A program made the position numbers and the translations under genes. A stretch of 64,000 bases of DNA, from positions 5,952,001 to 6,016,000 of the forward strand of contig NZ_CP009285.1 in assembly GCF_000758665.1 (NCBI RefSeq), written 5' to 3'. The notes beneath the pieces are model-generated. The model searched no databases, was not told the origin of the DNA, and saw only the letters and a program-made list of their open reading frames with translations. Source of the DNA: Paenibacillus borealis (GTDB lineage Bacteria > Bacillota > Bacilli > Paenibacillales > Paenibacillaceae). Shown piece after piece: positions 43,045 through 51,613 of this stretch; within the stretch, counting starts at the first letter, position 1; every line of letters starts with the position of its first letter.

Positions 43045-43842
43045 TTGGATTCGCACATCCTGCAGATCAGCGGCCTGCACAAAACCTTCTCAACCCCCCA
43101 GGGGCAGGTCAAAGCGCTGCACAATATTAATCTGAATGTCAGCGAAGGCGAATTTGTCACGATTATCGGCCCCAGCGGCTGCGGCAAGAGCACCTTGCTC
43201 AAGATTATCGCCGGTCTGGACAACAGCTATGAAGGAAGGATTGTATTGAACGGGCAGCCCATCGAGGGGCCCAGCATTGAGAAAGGATTTATTTTTCAGG
43301 AGCCGCGCCTGTTCCCCTGGCTTACTGTGCAGAAGAATATTGCCGGTAATTTCTCCCTGAAGGATCCCGCAGTCCGTCTCCGGGTGGAGGAGCTAATTGA
43401 GCTGGTCCGGTTGCAGGGCTTCGAGCAGGCTTACCCCCGCGAGCTGTCGGGCGGTATGGCCCAGCGCGTTGCCATAGCCCGCGCACTTCTGCGCGGTCCC
43501 AAGGTGCTGCTGCTGGACGAGCCCTTCGGCGCATTGGATGCGTTCACCCGTTCACACATGCAGGAGGTGCTGCTCGATATCTGGCAGAAGGACAGAACCA
43601 CGATGCTGCTGGTCACGCATGATCTGGACGAGGCGGTATTCCTTGGGGAACGGGTAGCTGTGATGAATGCCCGCCCGGGGCAGATCCAGAGTCTCCAGCA
43701 CATCCAGCTTCCCCATCCGCGCAAGAAGGCCAGCACTGCCTTTGAGCAGTACCGCCGGGCGGTATTGAATGAATTCGAGAAGGTTGAAGACTCAAGAGCT
43801 GCCGGCCTTACCGGATCTCACGACGAAATGAAGATAATCTAA
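43045..43842 (+). CDS. ssuB: Aliphatic sulfonate ABC transporter ATPase
   Basis: A 265-residue ATPase with Walker [11 protein letters not shown]-loop in [11 protein letters not shown], signature [13 protein letters not shown] and Walker [18 protein letters not shown]. The TTG start has AAAGGAGG (43029-43036) at 8 bases spacing; an ATG in another frame lies between them but opens a short frame only. It serves SsuA and the two SsuC permeases downstream. Confidence 0.9.
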   Translation: MDSHILQISGLHKTFSTPQGQVKALHNINLNVSEGEFVTIIGPSGCGKSTLLKIIAGLDNSYEGRIVLNGQPIEGPSIEKGFIFQEPRLFPWLTVQKNIAGNFSLKDPAVRLRVEELIELVRLQGFEQAYPRELSGGMAQRVAIARALLRGPKVLLLDEPFGALDAFTRSHMQEVLLDIWQKDRTTMLLVTHDLDEAVFLGERVAVMNARPGQIQSLQHIQLPHPRKKASTAFEQYRRAVLNEFEKVEDSRAAGLTGSHDEMKII

Positions 43843-43856
43843 GGAGGATTTATGCA

Positions 43857-44939
43857 ATGAACTTATTTAAAAAAAGCACAACCTGGATGCTATTAACCGC
43901 CCTGACATTTCTAATCGCAGGCTGCGGCAATAATGGGGCAACAGCTGCCGACACTGCTGCGAATTCAACCGCCGCCCCCGCCGCAGCAGCAAGTGCAGAT
44001 CCCTCACCTGCTGTTAAGGATTACGGCGGACTGACCCTGACGATCGGCATTCAGCCCGGACCGGGCTCCTACGCGCTTGCGCGGAGCAAGGGATGGTTCG
44101 AGGAAGAATTCGACAAGGTAGGCGTTAAGGTGGAATGGGCTGAATTCCAGAGCGGTCCGCCGATGACAGAGGCCATTGCCGCCGGCCGTCTGGATTTCGC
44201 CGGCCTTGGCAACCTGCCGGTGGTCACAGCTCAGGCTGCGGATATCGGATTCACTGAAATCGCCAATATTATCGACGGCAAGAACAATGTAGCCATTATC
44301 GTACCTAAGGATAGCCCGATTACCACAATAGAGCAGCTCAAGGGCAAGAAGGTAGCTGTCGCCAAAGGCAGCAACGCGTTCAACTTCCTCTACCGCGGTC
44401 TGGACAAGGCCGGACTTAAGCCTTCTGACCTGGAGATCATCCAGCTGCAGCCCAATGAGGCGCAGCCCGCTTTTGAAACCGGAGGTGTCGATGCCTGGGC
44501 AACCTGGGACCCTTACATTACAACGAATCTGCTCACCGGCAAAGCACAGGTTCTGACCGATGGTGAAGCACTGGGTGTGCTGTCCCCTTCCTTCCTGATT
44601 GCCCGTACGAAGCTTGCCGAAGAGCATCCAGAACTAATCACCACGTTCTTGAAAGTATATGAGCAGGCCCGTGTCTGGGAGGAACAGCATCTGGAGGATG
44701 CGATCAAGACGTATGTCGAGCAATTCTCGGTAGATGCAGGTATCATACAGGCGCTACGCGACCGCGTCACACCAATCAATGTGCCGATCAGTGACGAGGT
44801 CATTGCCCAGCAGCAGGAAACTGCAGATTTCCAGCTGGAGCAGAAAACGATCCGCAAACAAATCGATGTATCCAAGGTGGTCGATAACCAGTTTATTGAG
44901 CAGGCCCTTAAGGATGCTGCCGCCGAACCGAAATGGTAA
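43857..44939 (+). CDS. ssuA: Aliphatic sulfonate-binding lipoprotein
   Basis: A 360-residue substrate-binding lipoprotein with lipobox LIAGC at about residues 18-22 and an Ala/Ser/Pro-rich linker. The mature part carries the SsuA pattern: LTIGIQPGPGSYALARSKGW, FAGLGNLPVVTAQAADI, KKVAVAKGSNAFNFLYRGL and DAWATWDPYITTN. AAGGAGG precedes the ATG. It binds alkanesulfonates outside the cell for the SsuB/SsuC importer. Confidence 0.92.
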   Translation: MNLFKKSTTWMLLTALTFLIAGCGNNGATAADTAANSTAAPAAAASADPSPAVKDYGGLTLTIGIQPGPGSYALARSKGWFEEEFDKVGVKVEWAEFQSGPPMTEAIAAGRLDFAGLGNLPVVTAQAADIGFTEIANIIDGKNNVAIIVPKDSPITTIEQLKGKKVAVAKGSNAFNFLYRGLDKAGLKPSDLEIIQLQPNEAQPAFETGGVDAWATWDPYITTNLLTGKAQVLTDGEALGVLSPSFLIARTKLAEEHPELITTFLKVYEQARVWEEQHLEDAIKTYVEQFSVDAGIIQALRDRVTPINVPISDEVIAQQQETADFQLEQKTIRKQIDVSKVVDNQFIEQALKDAAAEPKW

Positions 44940-44949
44940 GGTGAATAGT

Positions 44950-45795
44950 ATGCAGAGCGTCCAATTGGAAGAAAGGGCGGCCCCCCCTGCTGCCGCAAGC
45001 AAGAGTAGGTCAAGTAATAGACCAATCAGGCGGAAGACTACGCTCAAAGGACTAATACTGCCAGTACTGACGCTTATAGTCTGGGAAATCTTCGGAACGG
45101 CAGGACAGATCAATCCCACCGTATTGCCTACTCCTCACGTGATTGCCTTGGAATTCTATAATCTTGCCAGGTCGGGGGAGCTGCTCTTCCACCTGAAGAT
45201 ATCTTTATGGCGTTCGCTGCTCGGCTTCCTGCTGGGAGGCTCCGTTGGTCTTGCCCTTGGTCTGTGGTCAGGCTTCTCACGGCTTGCGGAGAAACAGCTT
45301 GACCCTTCCATCCAGATGCTGCGGACCGTTCCCCATCTGGCCATCACCCCGCTCTTTATTCTCTGGTTCGGTTTCGGGGAATGGTCCAAGATCCTGCTCA
45401 TTGCGCTGGGTGCTTTCTTTCCGGTATACGTGAACACTTTCCTGGGCATCCGGTCGGTGGATGAGAAGCTGTTCGAGGTAGCGAAGGTTCTTCAATATAA
45501 CCGCCGCAGCCTGATTACGAAGCTGATTGTGCCAGCCTCCCTGCCGAACATTCTGCTCGGGATCCGCTTATCGCTGGGGGCAGCATGGCTTGGGCTGGTG
45601 GTGGCTGAAATGATGGGCTCCAGTGAAGGTGTCGGCTTTCTGATTATGGATGCGCGGTATTTCTCCATTACCTCGCTAGTCTTTGTAGGCATCCTGATCT
45701 TCGCCATCGTCGGGAAATTGACCGATTCCCTGGTCAAGCTGCTGGAGAAGCGGCTGCTCCGCTGGCGTGACAGCTATCTGGGGGAGAATCTATGA
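44950..45795 (+). CDS. ssuC: Aliphatic sulfonate ABC permease, first copy
   Basis: A 281-residue permease of the SsuC group with a basic, Ser/Ala-rich cytoplasmic N-terminus. Family stretches are LRTVPHLAITPLFILWFGFG, GAFFPVYVNTFLGIRSVDEK and the EAA-type loop FEVAKVLQYNRRSLITKLIVP. The ATG at 44950 follows a weak AAGGTGA; an earlier in-frame ATG inside ssuA would add 72 unrelated residues. It ends in ATGA, overlapping the next permease by 4 bases. Confidence 0.9.
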   Translation: MQSVQLEERAAPPAAASKSRSSNRPIRRKTTLKGLILPVLTLIVWEIFGTAGQINPTVLPTPHVIALEFYNLARSGELLFHLKISLWRSLLGFLLGGSVGLALGLWSGFSRLAEKQLDPSIQMLRTVPHLAITPLFILWFGFGEWSKILLIALGAFFPVYVNTFLGIRSVDEKLFEVAKVLQYNRRSLITKLIVPASLPNILLGIRLSLGAAWLGLVVAEMMGSSEGVGFLIMDARYFSITSLVFVGILIFAIVGKLTDSLVKLLEKRLLRWRDSYLGENL

Positions 45796-46595
45796 ATAAG
45801 ATTAGCTTGAAACAGAAGAAATCAACACTATCCGGCAGACTGCCGGATTCCCTGCAGGCCTGGATCTTCCCGCTGGCCCTTCTGCTGCTGTGGCAGATTG
45901 CGGGAGCAACCGGGCTGCTGTCCCCGTCGCTGTTGCCAACTCCGTTGGAGATCGGGAAGCAGTTCATCCGGCTGGCCGGGAACGGAAAGCTGCTGATGCA
46001 CCTGGAAGCCAGTGTAATCCGGGCTGCTGCCGGCTTTGCACTCGGCGGCTCCCTCGCCCTGATTATCGGGCTGGCCGCCGGACTATCGAGGCTGGTGGAA
46101 GAACTGCTGGACCCTTCCCTGCAGATGATGCGTACAGTTCCGCTATTATCTGTCATTCCGCTGTTCATTCTCTGGTTCGGGGTAGGACAGTTGTCACAGG
46201 TGCTTCTGATCGCACTGGGCGCCTTTTTCCCCTTATATGTCAATACCTTCGCAGGTGTCCGTGGTGTCGACCGCAAGCTGTACGAGGTGGCGCAGGTCCT
46301 TCAGTATTCCCGGATGCAGCGGATCTTCCGGCTCATTATTCCTGCGGCACTGCCCAACATCCTGCTGGGCATCCGCCTGTCGCTGGGTATAGCCTGGCTC
46401 TGCCTGGTGGTAGCCGAGCTGATGGGAGCCAGCTCCGGCATCGGCTACATGATTGCCGAGGCGCGCCAGTATTCGCAGACCGCAGCTGTATTTGTGGGCA
46501 TAGGGATCTTTGCAGTAGTGGGCAAGCTGTCCGATTCCCTTGTGCGGTTACTGGAATCAAGGCTGCTGCACTGGAGAGAAGCTTATAAAGGCTGA
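45792..46595 (+). CDS. ssuC: Aliphatic sulfonate ABC permease, second copy
   Basis: A 267-residue SsuC-type permease clearly paralogous to the gene just upstream (compare LLIALGAFFPLYVNTFAGVR and LPNILLGIRLSLGIAWLCLV with the same stretches there). The two are translationally coupled by the ATGA overlap. Standard Ssu systems have one permease acting as a homodimer, so this pair may form a heterodimer or two alternative channels. Confidence 0.9.
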   Translation: MNKISLKQKKSTLSGRLPDSLQAWIFPLALLLLWQIAGATGLLSPSLLPTPLEIGKQFIRLAGNGKLLMHLEASVIRAAAGFALGGSLALIIGLAAGLSRLVEELLDPSLQMMRTVPLLSVIPLFILWFGVGQLSQVLLIALGAFFPLYVNTFAGVRGVDRKLYEVAQVLQYSRMQRIFRLIIPAALPNILLGIRLSLGIAWLCLVVAELMGASSGIGYMIAEARQYSQTAAVFVGIGIFAVVGKLSDSLVRLLESRLLHWREAYKG

Positions 46596-46656
46596 TCCGG
46601 TTCTGACTGTACCGTAGTTTGTACAACAATTTAATAGAAGAAAGGCGGGTGCCCCT

Positions 46657-48285
46657 ATGGCATATCCGGATCAAATCTATATTAACGGCATAGTGCTGAC
46701 TTTTGACCCTACAGGAACAACTGCTGAAGCAGTAGCCTTGCAAGGAGAACGTATTGCTGCAGTCGGCAGCACAGCGCAGCTGCTGGAGCTGGCAGGACCG
46801 GAGACGGCAGTGACCGATCTTCAGGGAAAGACGGTTTTGCCCGGCTTTTATGAGGCGCATGGCCATTTTCCGTTAAGCGGAATCCTGGAGGTGCAGTCGG
46901 CTCCGCTGTGGAGTCCGCCGCGCGGATCAATCACCAGCATCTCCGGGCTGCTCGCGGTCTTGAAGGAGAAAGCAGCGGACATTCCGGCCGGTGGCTGGGT
47001 CACGGGATTTGGATATGATCCCTCCAAGCTTGCGGAGAAGCGGCATCCCAGCCGGTATGAACTGGATCAGGCCTTTCCGGAGCATCCGGTGTGGCTCTCC
47101 CATAACTCGGCACACATGGGGGTGGCGAACAGCAAGGCGCTGGCTATAGCAGGAATTACGAAGGACTCCCCCGCCCCGGTAATTGGCATCATCCAGCGTG
47201 AACCTGATGGGGAGCCTACAGGATTAATCCAGGAGAATGGCGCTTTAATTGAAGCTTATATCCCCCCTCTATCCGCAGCGCAGCATGCTGAAGGGATAAG
47301 GCTTGCCAATGCCGAGTACGTGTCGCAAGGAATTACTTCTGCCATCATCGCTGTAGGTGTGGATCCGGAACCGCTGGTCAATGCCCACAGCCGCGGGCTG
47401 CTGGATCTCCGGCTGATCAATATCCCTTTATATCATCCCGAACAAGCGCCGCTGCAGGAAGTCTACGACTATGGCCCGGTCAAATCGCAGGGGGCCAAGC
47501 TGTTTCAGGACGGCTCCATCCAGGGGTATACCGGCTGGCTCTCCAACCCTTACCACCAGCCGTTCTCTGAAGACGATCCGTTGTACAGAGGATTTCCTAT
47601 GCTGGAGCGGGAGGAGCTGGCACAGGCTGTGTTCGCTGTTCATTCCACCGGCCGCCAGGTCGTTATTCATGCCAACGGTGACGCTGCCATTGATGATGTG
47701 CTGTACGCCATCGGTGAAGCCCAGCGGCAGCTGCCGCGTCCGGACGCCCGCCACCGGATTGAGCATGCCCAGTCTGTACGTGAAGATCAACTGGACCGCA
47801 TTAAGGAATTAGGCATTACGCCTTCCTTCTTTAACGATCATGTCTATTACTTCGGTGATGACCACCGTGATATTTATCTGGGTGAGGACCGGGCACGCCG
47901 GATCAGTCCGCTCCAATCGGCGGTGGTCCGGGGCATCCGTTTCTCGCTGCATAACGATACGCCGATCACGCCGCCCTCTCCCCTGCATCTGGTATCTGTC
48001 GCCGTCAACCGGCTGACCGCCAGCGGACGGGAGCTCGGTCCCGAATACCGGATTACGCCGTATCATGCACTGCGGGCCGTCACAATCGATGCCGCCTGGC
48101 AGGCATTTGAGGAGGATGATAAAGGCTCGATTGAGCCCGGCAAGCTAGCCGATCTGGTCATTCTCGCAGACAATCCGCTGACCGCTGATCCGCTCGGTCT
48201 GCATAAGATTCCCGTTCTCCAGACGATTATTGGCGGCCGTAAGGTATACGTGCATGCAGAGGCAACCTTAGCTTCACAGCAATAA
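46657..48285 (+). CDS. Metal-dependent amidohydrolase, YtcJ-like
   Basis: A 542-residue amidohydrolase of the amidohydrolase_3 (YtcJ/LAF) group. The metal-binding HxH is in FYEAHGHFPLSG (about residues 67-78), a second-shell His is in RHRIEHAQSV (about 370) and the metal-binding Asp in SLHNDTPITPPSP (about 435). Start with AAAGGCGGG upstream, 61 bases after ssuC. Its place suggests that it hydrolyses an amide or formamide, perhaps an N-acyl aminosulfonate, but members of the group act on many substrates. The gap holds TTTGTACAACAATTT, a word that recurs at 51392. Confidence 0.82.
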   Translation: MAYPDQIYINGIVLTFDPTGTTAEAVALQGERIAAVGSTAQLLELAGPETAVTDLQGKTVLPGFYEAHGHFPLSGILEVQSAPLWSPPRGSITSISGLLAVLKEKAADIPAGGWVTGFGYDPSKLAEKRHPSRYELDQAFPEHPVWLSHNSAHMGVANSKALAIAGITKDSPAPVIGIIQREPDGEPTGLIQENGALIEAYIPPLSAAQHAEGIRLANAEYVSQGITSAIIAVGVDPEPLVNAHSRGLLDLRLINIPLYHPEQAPLQEVYDYGPVKSQGAKLFQDGSIQGYTGWLSNPYHQPFSEDDPLYRGFPMLEREELAQAVFAVHSTGRQVVIHANGDAAIDDVLYAIGEAQRQLPRPDARHRIEHAQSVREDQLDRIKELGITPSFFNDHVYYFGDDHRDIYLGEDRARRISPLQSAVVRGIRFSLHNDTPITPPSPLHLVSVAVNRLTASGRELGPEYRITPYHALRAVTIDAAWQAFEEDDKGSIEPGKLADLVILADNPLTADPLGLHKIPVLQTIIGGRKVYVHAEATLASQQ

Positions 48286-48334
48286 TTGTGCAATAAACGC
48301 TGGAGATATCCATAAAGAAAGGCGGTGTTCACCT

Positions 48335-49663
48335 ATGGTACAATATCAGTTTCCTGTTAGCGGCACAGCAAAGGCACAGATTCTGGAACAACTGCAGGCC
48401 TTGCGCGGGGCGGATGCCAATTGGCGGGACGGCCGCACCTGGAGCCTGGTTTATTACGGGGGTGAGGAAATCTCTGATTTAACCAGACAAGCCTACCAGC
48501 TATTCTCGCAAGAGAATGGGCTCAACCCCGGAGCTTTTCCCTCTCTGCGCCAAATGGAAACAGAGGTGGTATCCATGACGGCGGATTTGCTGGGCGGGGG
48601 AAGCGGAACGGCCGGAAATATGACCTCAGGCGGCACGGAAAGTATTCTGATGGCCGTCAAAACCGCAAGGGACTACGCCCGGGCTGTCCGTCCGGAGATT
48701 AGTCAGCCGGAGATAGTCCTGCCTGTTACGGCTCATCCGGCATTCTCCAAAGCAGCAGCTTATTTCGATATCAAACCTGTATACGTTCCGTTAACGGAGG
48801 AATACCGGGCAGATGCCGCTGTTGCCCGTCAGCTGATTAACGGAAATACAATTCTGCTGGTCGGCTCCGCGCCTGCCTATCCGCATGGTGTGATGGACCC
48901 GATTGAAGAGCTGGCCGGAATCGCCGCCCAGCATCAAATTCCTTTTCATGTGGATGCTTGTCTCGGAGGATTTATACTGCCATTCCTGAAGGACCTCGGC
49001 GTGCCAATTCCCGATTTCGACTTCCGCATACCGGGCGTAACCTCGATGTCCGCGGATCTCCATAAATACGGTTATGCCTCTAAGGGAGCTTCTGTCGTCC
49101 TGTACCGCGAGGACGAATACCGCCAGCACCAGTTCTACGTCCGCAGCGACTGGCCGGGCGGCTTGTTCGCTTCCCCTACGATGGCCGGCACCCGGCCGGG
49201 CGGGGCTATCGCCGCCGCATGGGCAGTACTGAAGCTGCTCGGCCGGGACGGCTACAGCCGTCTCGCCGACACAACGCTGCAAATCACCCGCAGGCTCAAA
49301 GAGGCCCTGATTGCCATTCCAGGTCTGCACATTCTGGGCGATCCCCTAATGAGCGTCTTTGCCGCCGGTTCAGAAGTGCTCAACCTGTACGCGGTTGCAG
49401 ATGAGCTGGAGAGCAAGGGCTGGCATATGGACCGCCAGCATCTGCCGCCAAGTCTGCATTTCATGGTGACGCAGGCGCACCGGGAGAGCGTAGATGTATT
49501 CATTCATGATCTGCAGCAAGCGATTGCTGCGGTAGCAAGTCATCCGGAGGCTTATGCGGAGGGCACCACAGCGATGTACGGCATGGTGGGCAGCCTGCCG
49601 GACTCAAGCCTGGCTCACGGATTCATGCGCGATTATCTCAGCTCCATGACCCGTAGAAACTAA
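48335..49663 (+). CDS. PLP-dependent decarboxylase / sphingosine-phosphate-lyase-like protein
   Basis: A 442-residue fold-type I PLP enzyme of the group II decarboxylase family, in the branch of sphingosine-1-phosphate lyase. Visible are GNMTSGGTESILMAVKTARD (PLP phosphate-binding), FHVDACLGGF (Asp to the pyridine nitrogen) and the PLP lysine in SADLHKYGYASKGAS at about residue 240. It could decarboxylate an amino acid (for example cysteate or cysteine sulfinate, which would link to taurine) or cleave a C-C bond; the substrate is not evident. It is 50 bases after the amidohydrolase gene, preceded by GGCGG. Confidence 0.82.
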   Translation: MVQYQFPVSGTAKAQILEQLQALRGADANWRDGRTWSLVYYGGEEISDLTRQAYQLFSQENGLNPGAFPSLRQMETEVVSMTADLLGGGSGTAGNMTSGGTESILMAVKTARDYARAVRPEISQPEIVLPVTAHPAFSKAAAYFDIKPVYVPLTEEYRADAAVARQLINGNTILLVGSAPAYPHGVMDPIEELAGIAAQHQIPFHVDACLGGFILPFLKDLGVPIPDFDFRIPGVTSMSADLHKYGYASKGASVVLYREDEYRQHQFYVRSDWPGGLFASPTMAGTRPGGAIAAAWAVLKLLGRDGYSRLADTTLQITRRLKEALIAIPGLHILGDPLMSVFAAGSEVLNLYAVADELESKGWHMDRQHLPPSLHFMVTQAHRESVDVFIHDLQQAIAAVASHPEAYAEGTTAMYGMVGSLPDSSLAHGFMRDYLSSMTRRN

Positions 49664-49692
49664 CATTTCATTAGAGGGAGTGTCGGTGAACG

Positions 49693-51126
49693 ATGCCTAA
49701 GTTATCGGACGGACAAGAACCGCCTTCTCCGTACGCTGTCCATTCTTCGGAGCAGGGGCAGAACGGCCTCGCCCGGGCCGGGAAGCTGCGCTGGAATACT
49801 AAGCTGTTGTACGGTTCGGGTGAAACCGTAAATGTGATTACCATCACGGTAATCGGCATGTACTATCTGTTCTTCCTCACCGATTACGTCGGTTTGTCAC
49901 CCACCCTTGCCGGAGGGATCTTCATGATCGGCCGGATCTGGGATGCGTTTATCGATCCGGTTATGGGGATTGTAACCGACCGGACGCGCACGAAATGGGG
50001 ACGGAGAAGACCGTTTTTGCTGCTTGCTGCGCTTCCAATCGGCCTGCTCTTTTTCCTCATGTGGAGTTACCCGGGAGCGGGAACCGACACTCTAAATGCC
50101 ATTTATTTCACCGCTGCCTATATGCTGTTCATGACCACATTAACGCTCTATTACGTGCCTTACCTTAGTCTGGTCGCCGAACTGACGGATGATTATAACG
50201 AGAGGACCAGCGTTAACAATTACCGGATCGTCATTCAATTATTAATGGGGCTGGTCGCTGCCGTCATCCCCAAAATGATTGCTGACAGCTATACAGATGC
50301 CTTCCTGGGCTACAGGATGATGGGGCTGGCCGTCGGGCTGTTCATCGTCCTCATTCCGCTGCTGCTGTTCTTCCGGGTACAAGAAAGCGAACGCAATTTC
50401 CTTCAAAGCAAGTCGCCTTCTCCCCGCTTCAGCTCCGAAATCCGGCTTGCGCTGGCCAGCCAGCCCTTCCGCCGCCTGCTGCTGCTCTATGTCGGCTGCT
50501 ACGCGGCGTCCAATGTCATCGAAGGATTCGTAATTTATTACATGAAATATTGGCTGGGCCGTGAAGAGGAGATGTCCTACCTTCTGGTGACGGTTATTCT
50601 GGCCGGAGTCTTTACGCTTCCTCTCTGGACGAAACTCTCTCAGGCGGCAGGCAAGAAGACAACAATTATCTGCGGCCTGCTCCTCTGGGCGGTCAGCCAG
50701 CTGGGTTGGATGCTGCTCACTCCCGGTTCTCCGTCCTATCTGGTATATCTTATTGGTGCAATTGTAGGTGCCGGCTATGGTGTTGCCCATGTCATTCCCT
50801 GGTCCATGCTTCCTGACGTACTCGATGCAGATGAGCTACGGACAGGCTTAAGGCGAGAGGGACTGTATTCCGGAATCATGACATTCTTCATGAAGACATC
50901 TAATTCGCTGGCCATTTTTCTGATTGGAATCCTGCTGGAGGCTGCCGGTTATATGCCCAATCAAATTCAGGACGGGCCTGCGCAAATGACCATCCGAACT
51001 ACGATGACGTTCGCGCCGGAGCTCTTTATTGTTGCAGGTTTAATCGCTGCATTCCTCTACCCGCTGGGGAAGGACGATTATGAGAGAAACCGGGTAAGGC
51101 TGTATGAACAATCTAAGACTAGCTGA
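49693..51126 (+). CDS. GPH-type major facilitator transporter
   Basis: A 477-residue secondary transporter of the glycoside-pentoside-hexuronide:cation symporter branch, with 12 membrane segments. The N-terminal YLFFLTDYVGLSPTLAGGIF and IWDAFIDPVMGIVTDRTRTK motifs are typical. It follows the decarboxylase gene by 29 bases and is the last gene of the 13-kb operon, so it probably imports or exports a substrate or product of this pathway rather than a common sugar. No terminator is seen directly after it; the next hairpin is at 51534. Confidence 0.9.
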   Translation: MPKLSDGQEPPSPYAVHSSEQGQNGLARAGKLRWNTKLLYGSGETVNVITITVIGMYYLFFLTDYVGLSPTLAGGIFMIGRIWDAFIDPVMGIVTDRTRTKWGRRRPFLLLAALPIGLLFFLMWSYPGAGTDTLNAIYFTAAYMLFMTTLTLYYVPYLSLVAELTDDYNERTSVNNYRIVIQLLMGLVAAVIPKMIADSYTDAFLGYRMMGLAVGLFIVLIPLLLFFRVQESERNFLQSKSPSPRFSSEIRLALASQPFRRLLLLYVGCYAASNVIEGFVIYYMKYWLGREEEMSYLLVTVILAGVFTLPLWTKLSQAAGKKTTIICGLLLWAVSQLGWMLLTPGSPSYLVYLIGAIVGAGYGVAHVIPWSMLPDVLDADELRTGLRREGLYSGIMTFFMKTSNSLAIFLIGILLEAAGYMPNQIQDGPAQMTIRTTMTFAPELFIVAGLIAAFLYPLGKDDYERNRVRLYEQSKTS

Positions 51127-51280
51127 TTAATATCATTCGCTGTCTGTATAGAACGCAGTTAAGACAACAACCACTAAAGTATCGGTTAGTCACTGTGGGA
51201 CTGGCGGAATATGTCAATTCCCACACTTGATTCGTTACCGGCAGTATGAAGACTTCTTAAGAGGTACTGTAGACATAAAT

Positions 51281-51455
51281 GTTGTACGTTTTACAACTTT
51301 GGATCGTTGATAGTTAGGTGTTCGGGAAGATTGTTGTATAAAATACAAGAATAATTCGGCTAAGGCGCTTGAAAAAGGTGAAATCCTGCATTTTGTACAA
51401 CAATTTTGGATTTGGGCCGATTCCTTAAAGAGAATGTTGTATTTCGTGCAGGATT
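51281..51455. repeat. Cluster of TTGTA/TACAA inverted repeats
   Basis: Within a 487-base gap without genes are GTTGTA/TACAAC (51281-51297), TTGTAT-AAA-ATACAA (51334-51348), and a larger imperfect inverted repeat whose arms are AATCCTGCA...TACAACA (51382-51402) and TGTTGTA...TGCAGGATT (51435-51455). TTTGTACAACAATTT at 51392 also occurs at 46618. This looks like a dispersed intergenic repeat element that can fold, not a known insertion sequence. Confidence 0.6.
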
Positions 51456-51533
51456 GGCCGGTACAAACTGAGTTATTAAGCCGTGTTCAGCTTTAGCATT
51501 CTGCAATTTGTTGTTCATTTGGATCTGGTAAAA

Positions 51534-51578
51534 AAAGAGTGTTCCCAAGGGCCGGAAAATGGCTGGGGAACACTCTTT
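51534..51578 (-). terminator. Strong terminator of the SLH protein gene
   Basis: AAAGAGTGTTCCC (51534-51546) and GGGAACACTCTTT (51566-51578) form a perfect 13-bp stem; on the minus strand it is followed by a further T-run (51533-51531), giving seven or more Ts. It may also stop plus-strand transcripts from the transporter gene. Confidence 0.85.
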
Positions 51579-51613
51579 GTTTGTGATTCATATCAACATC
51601 AAGAACAAGATAG

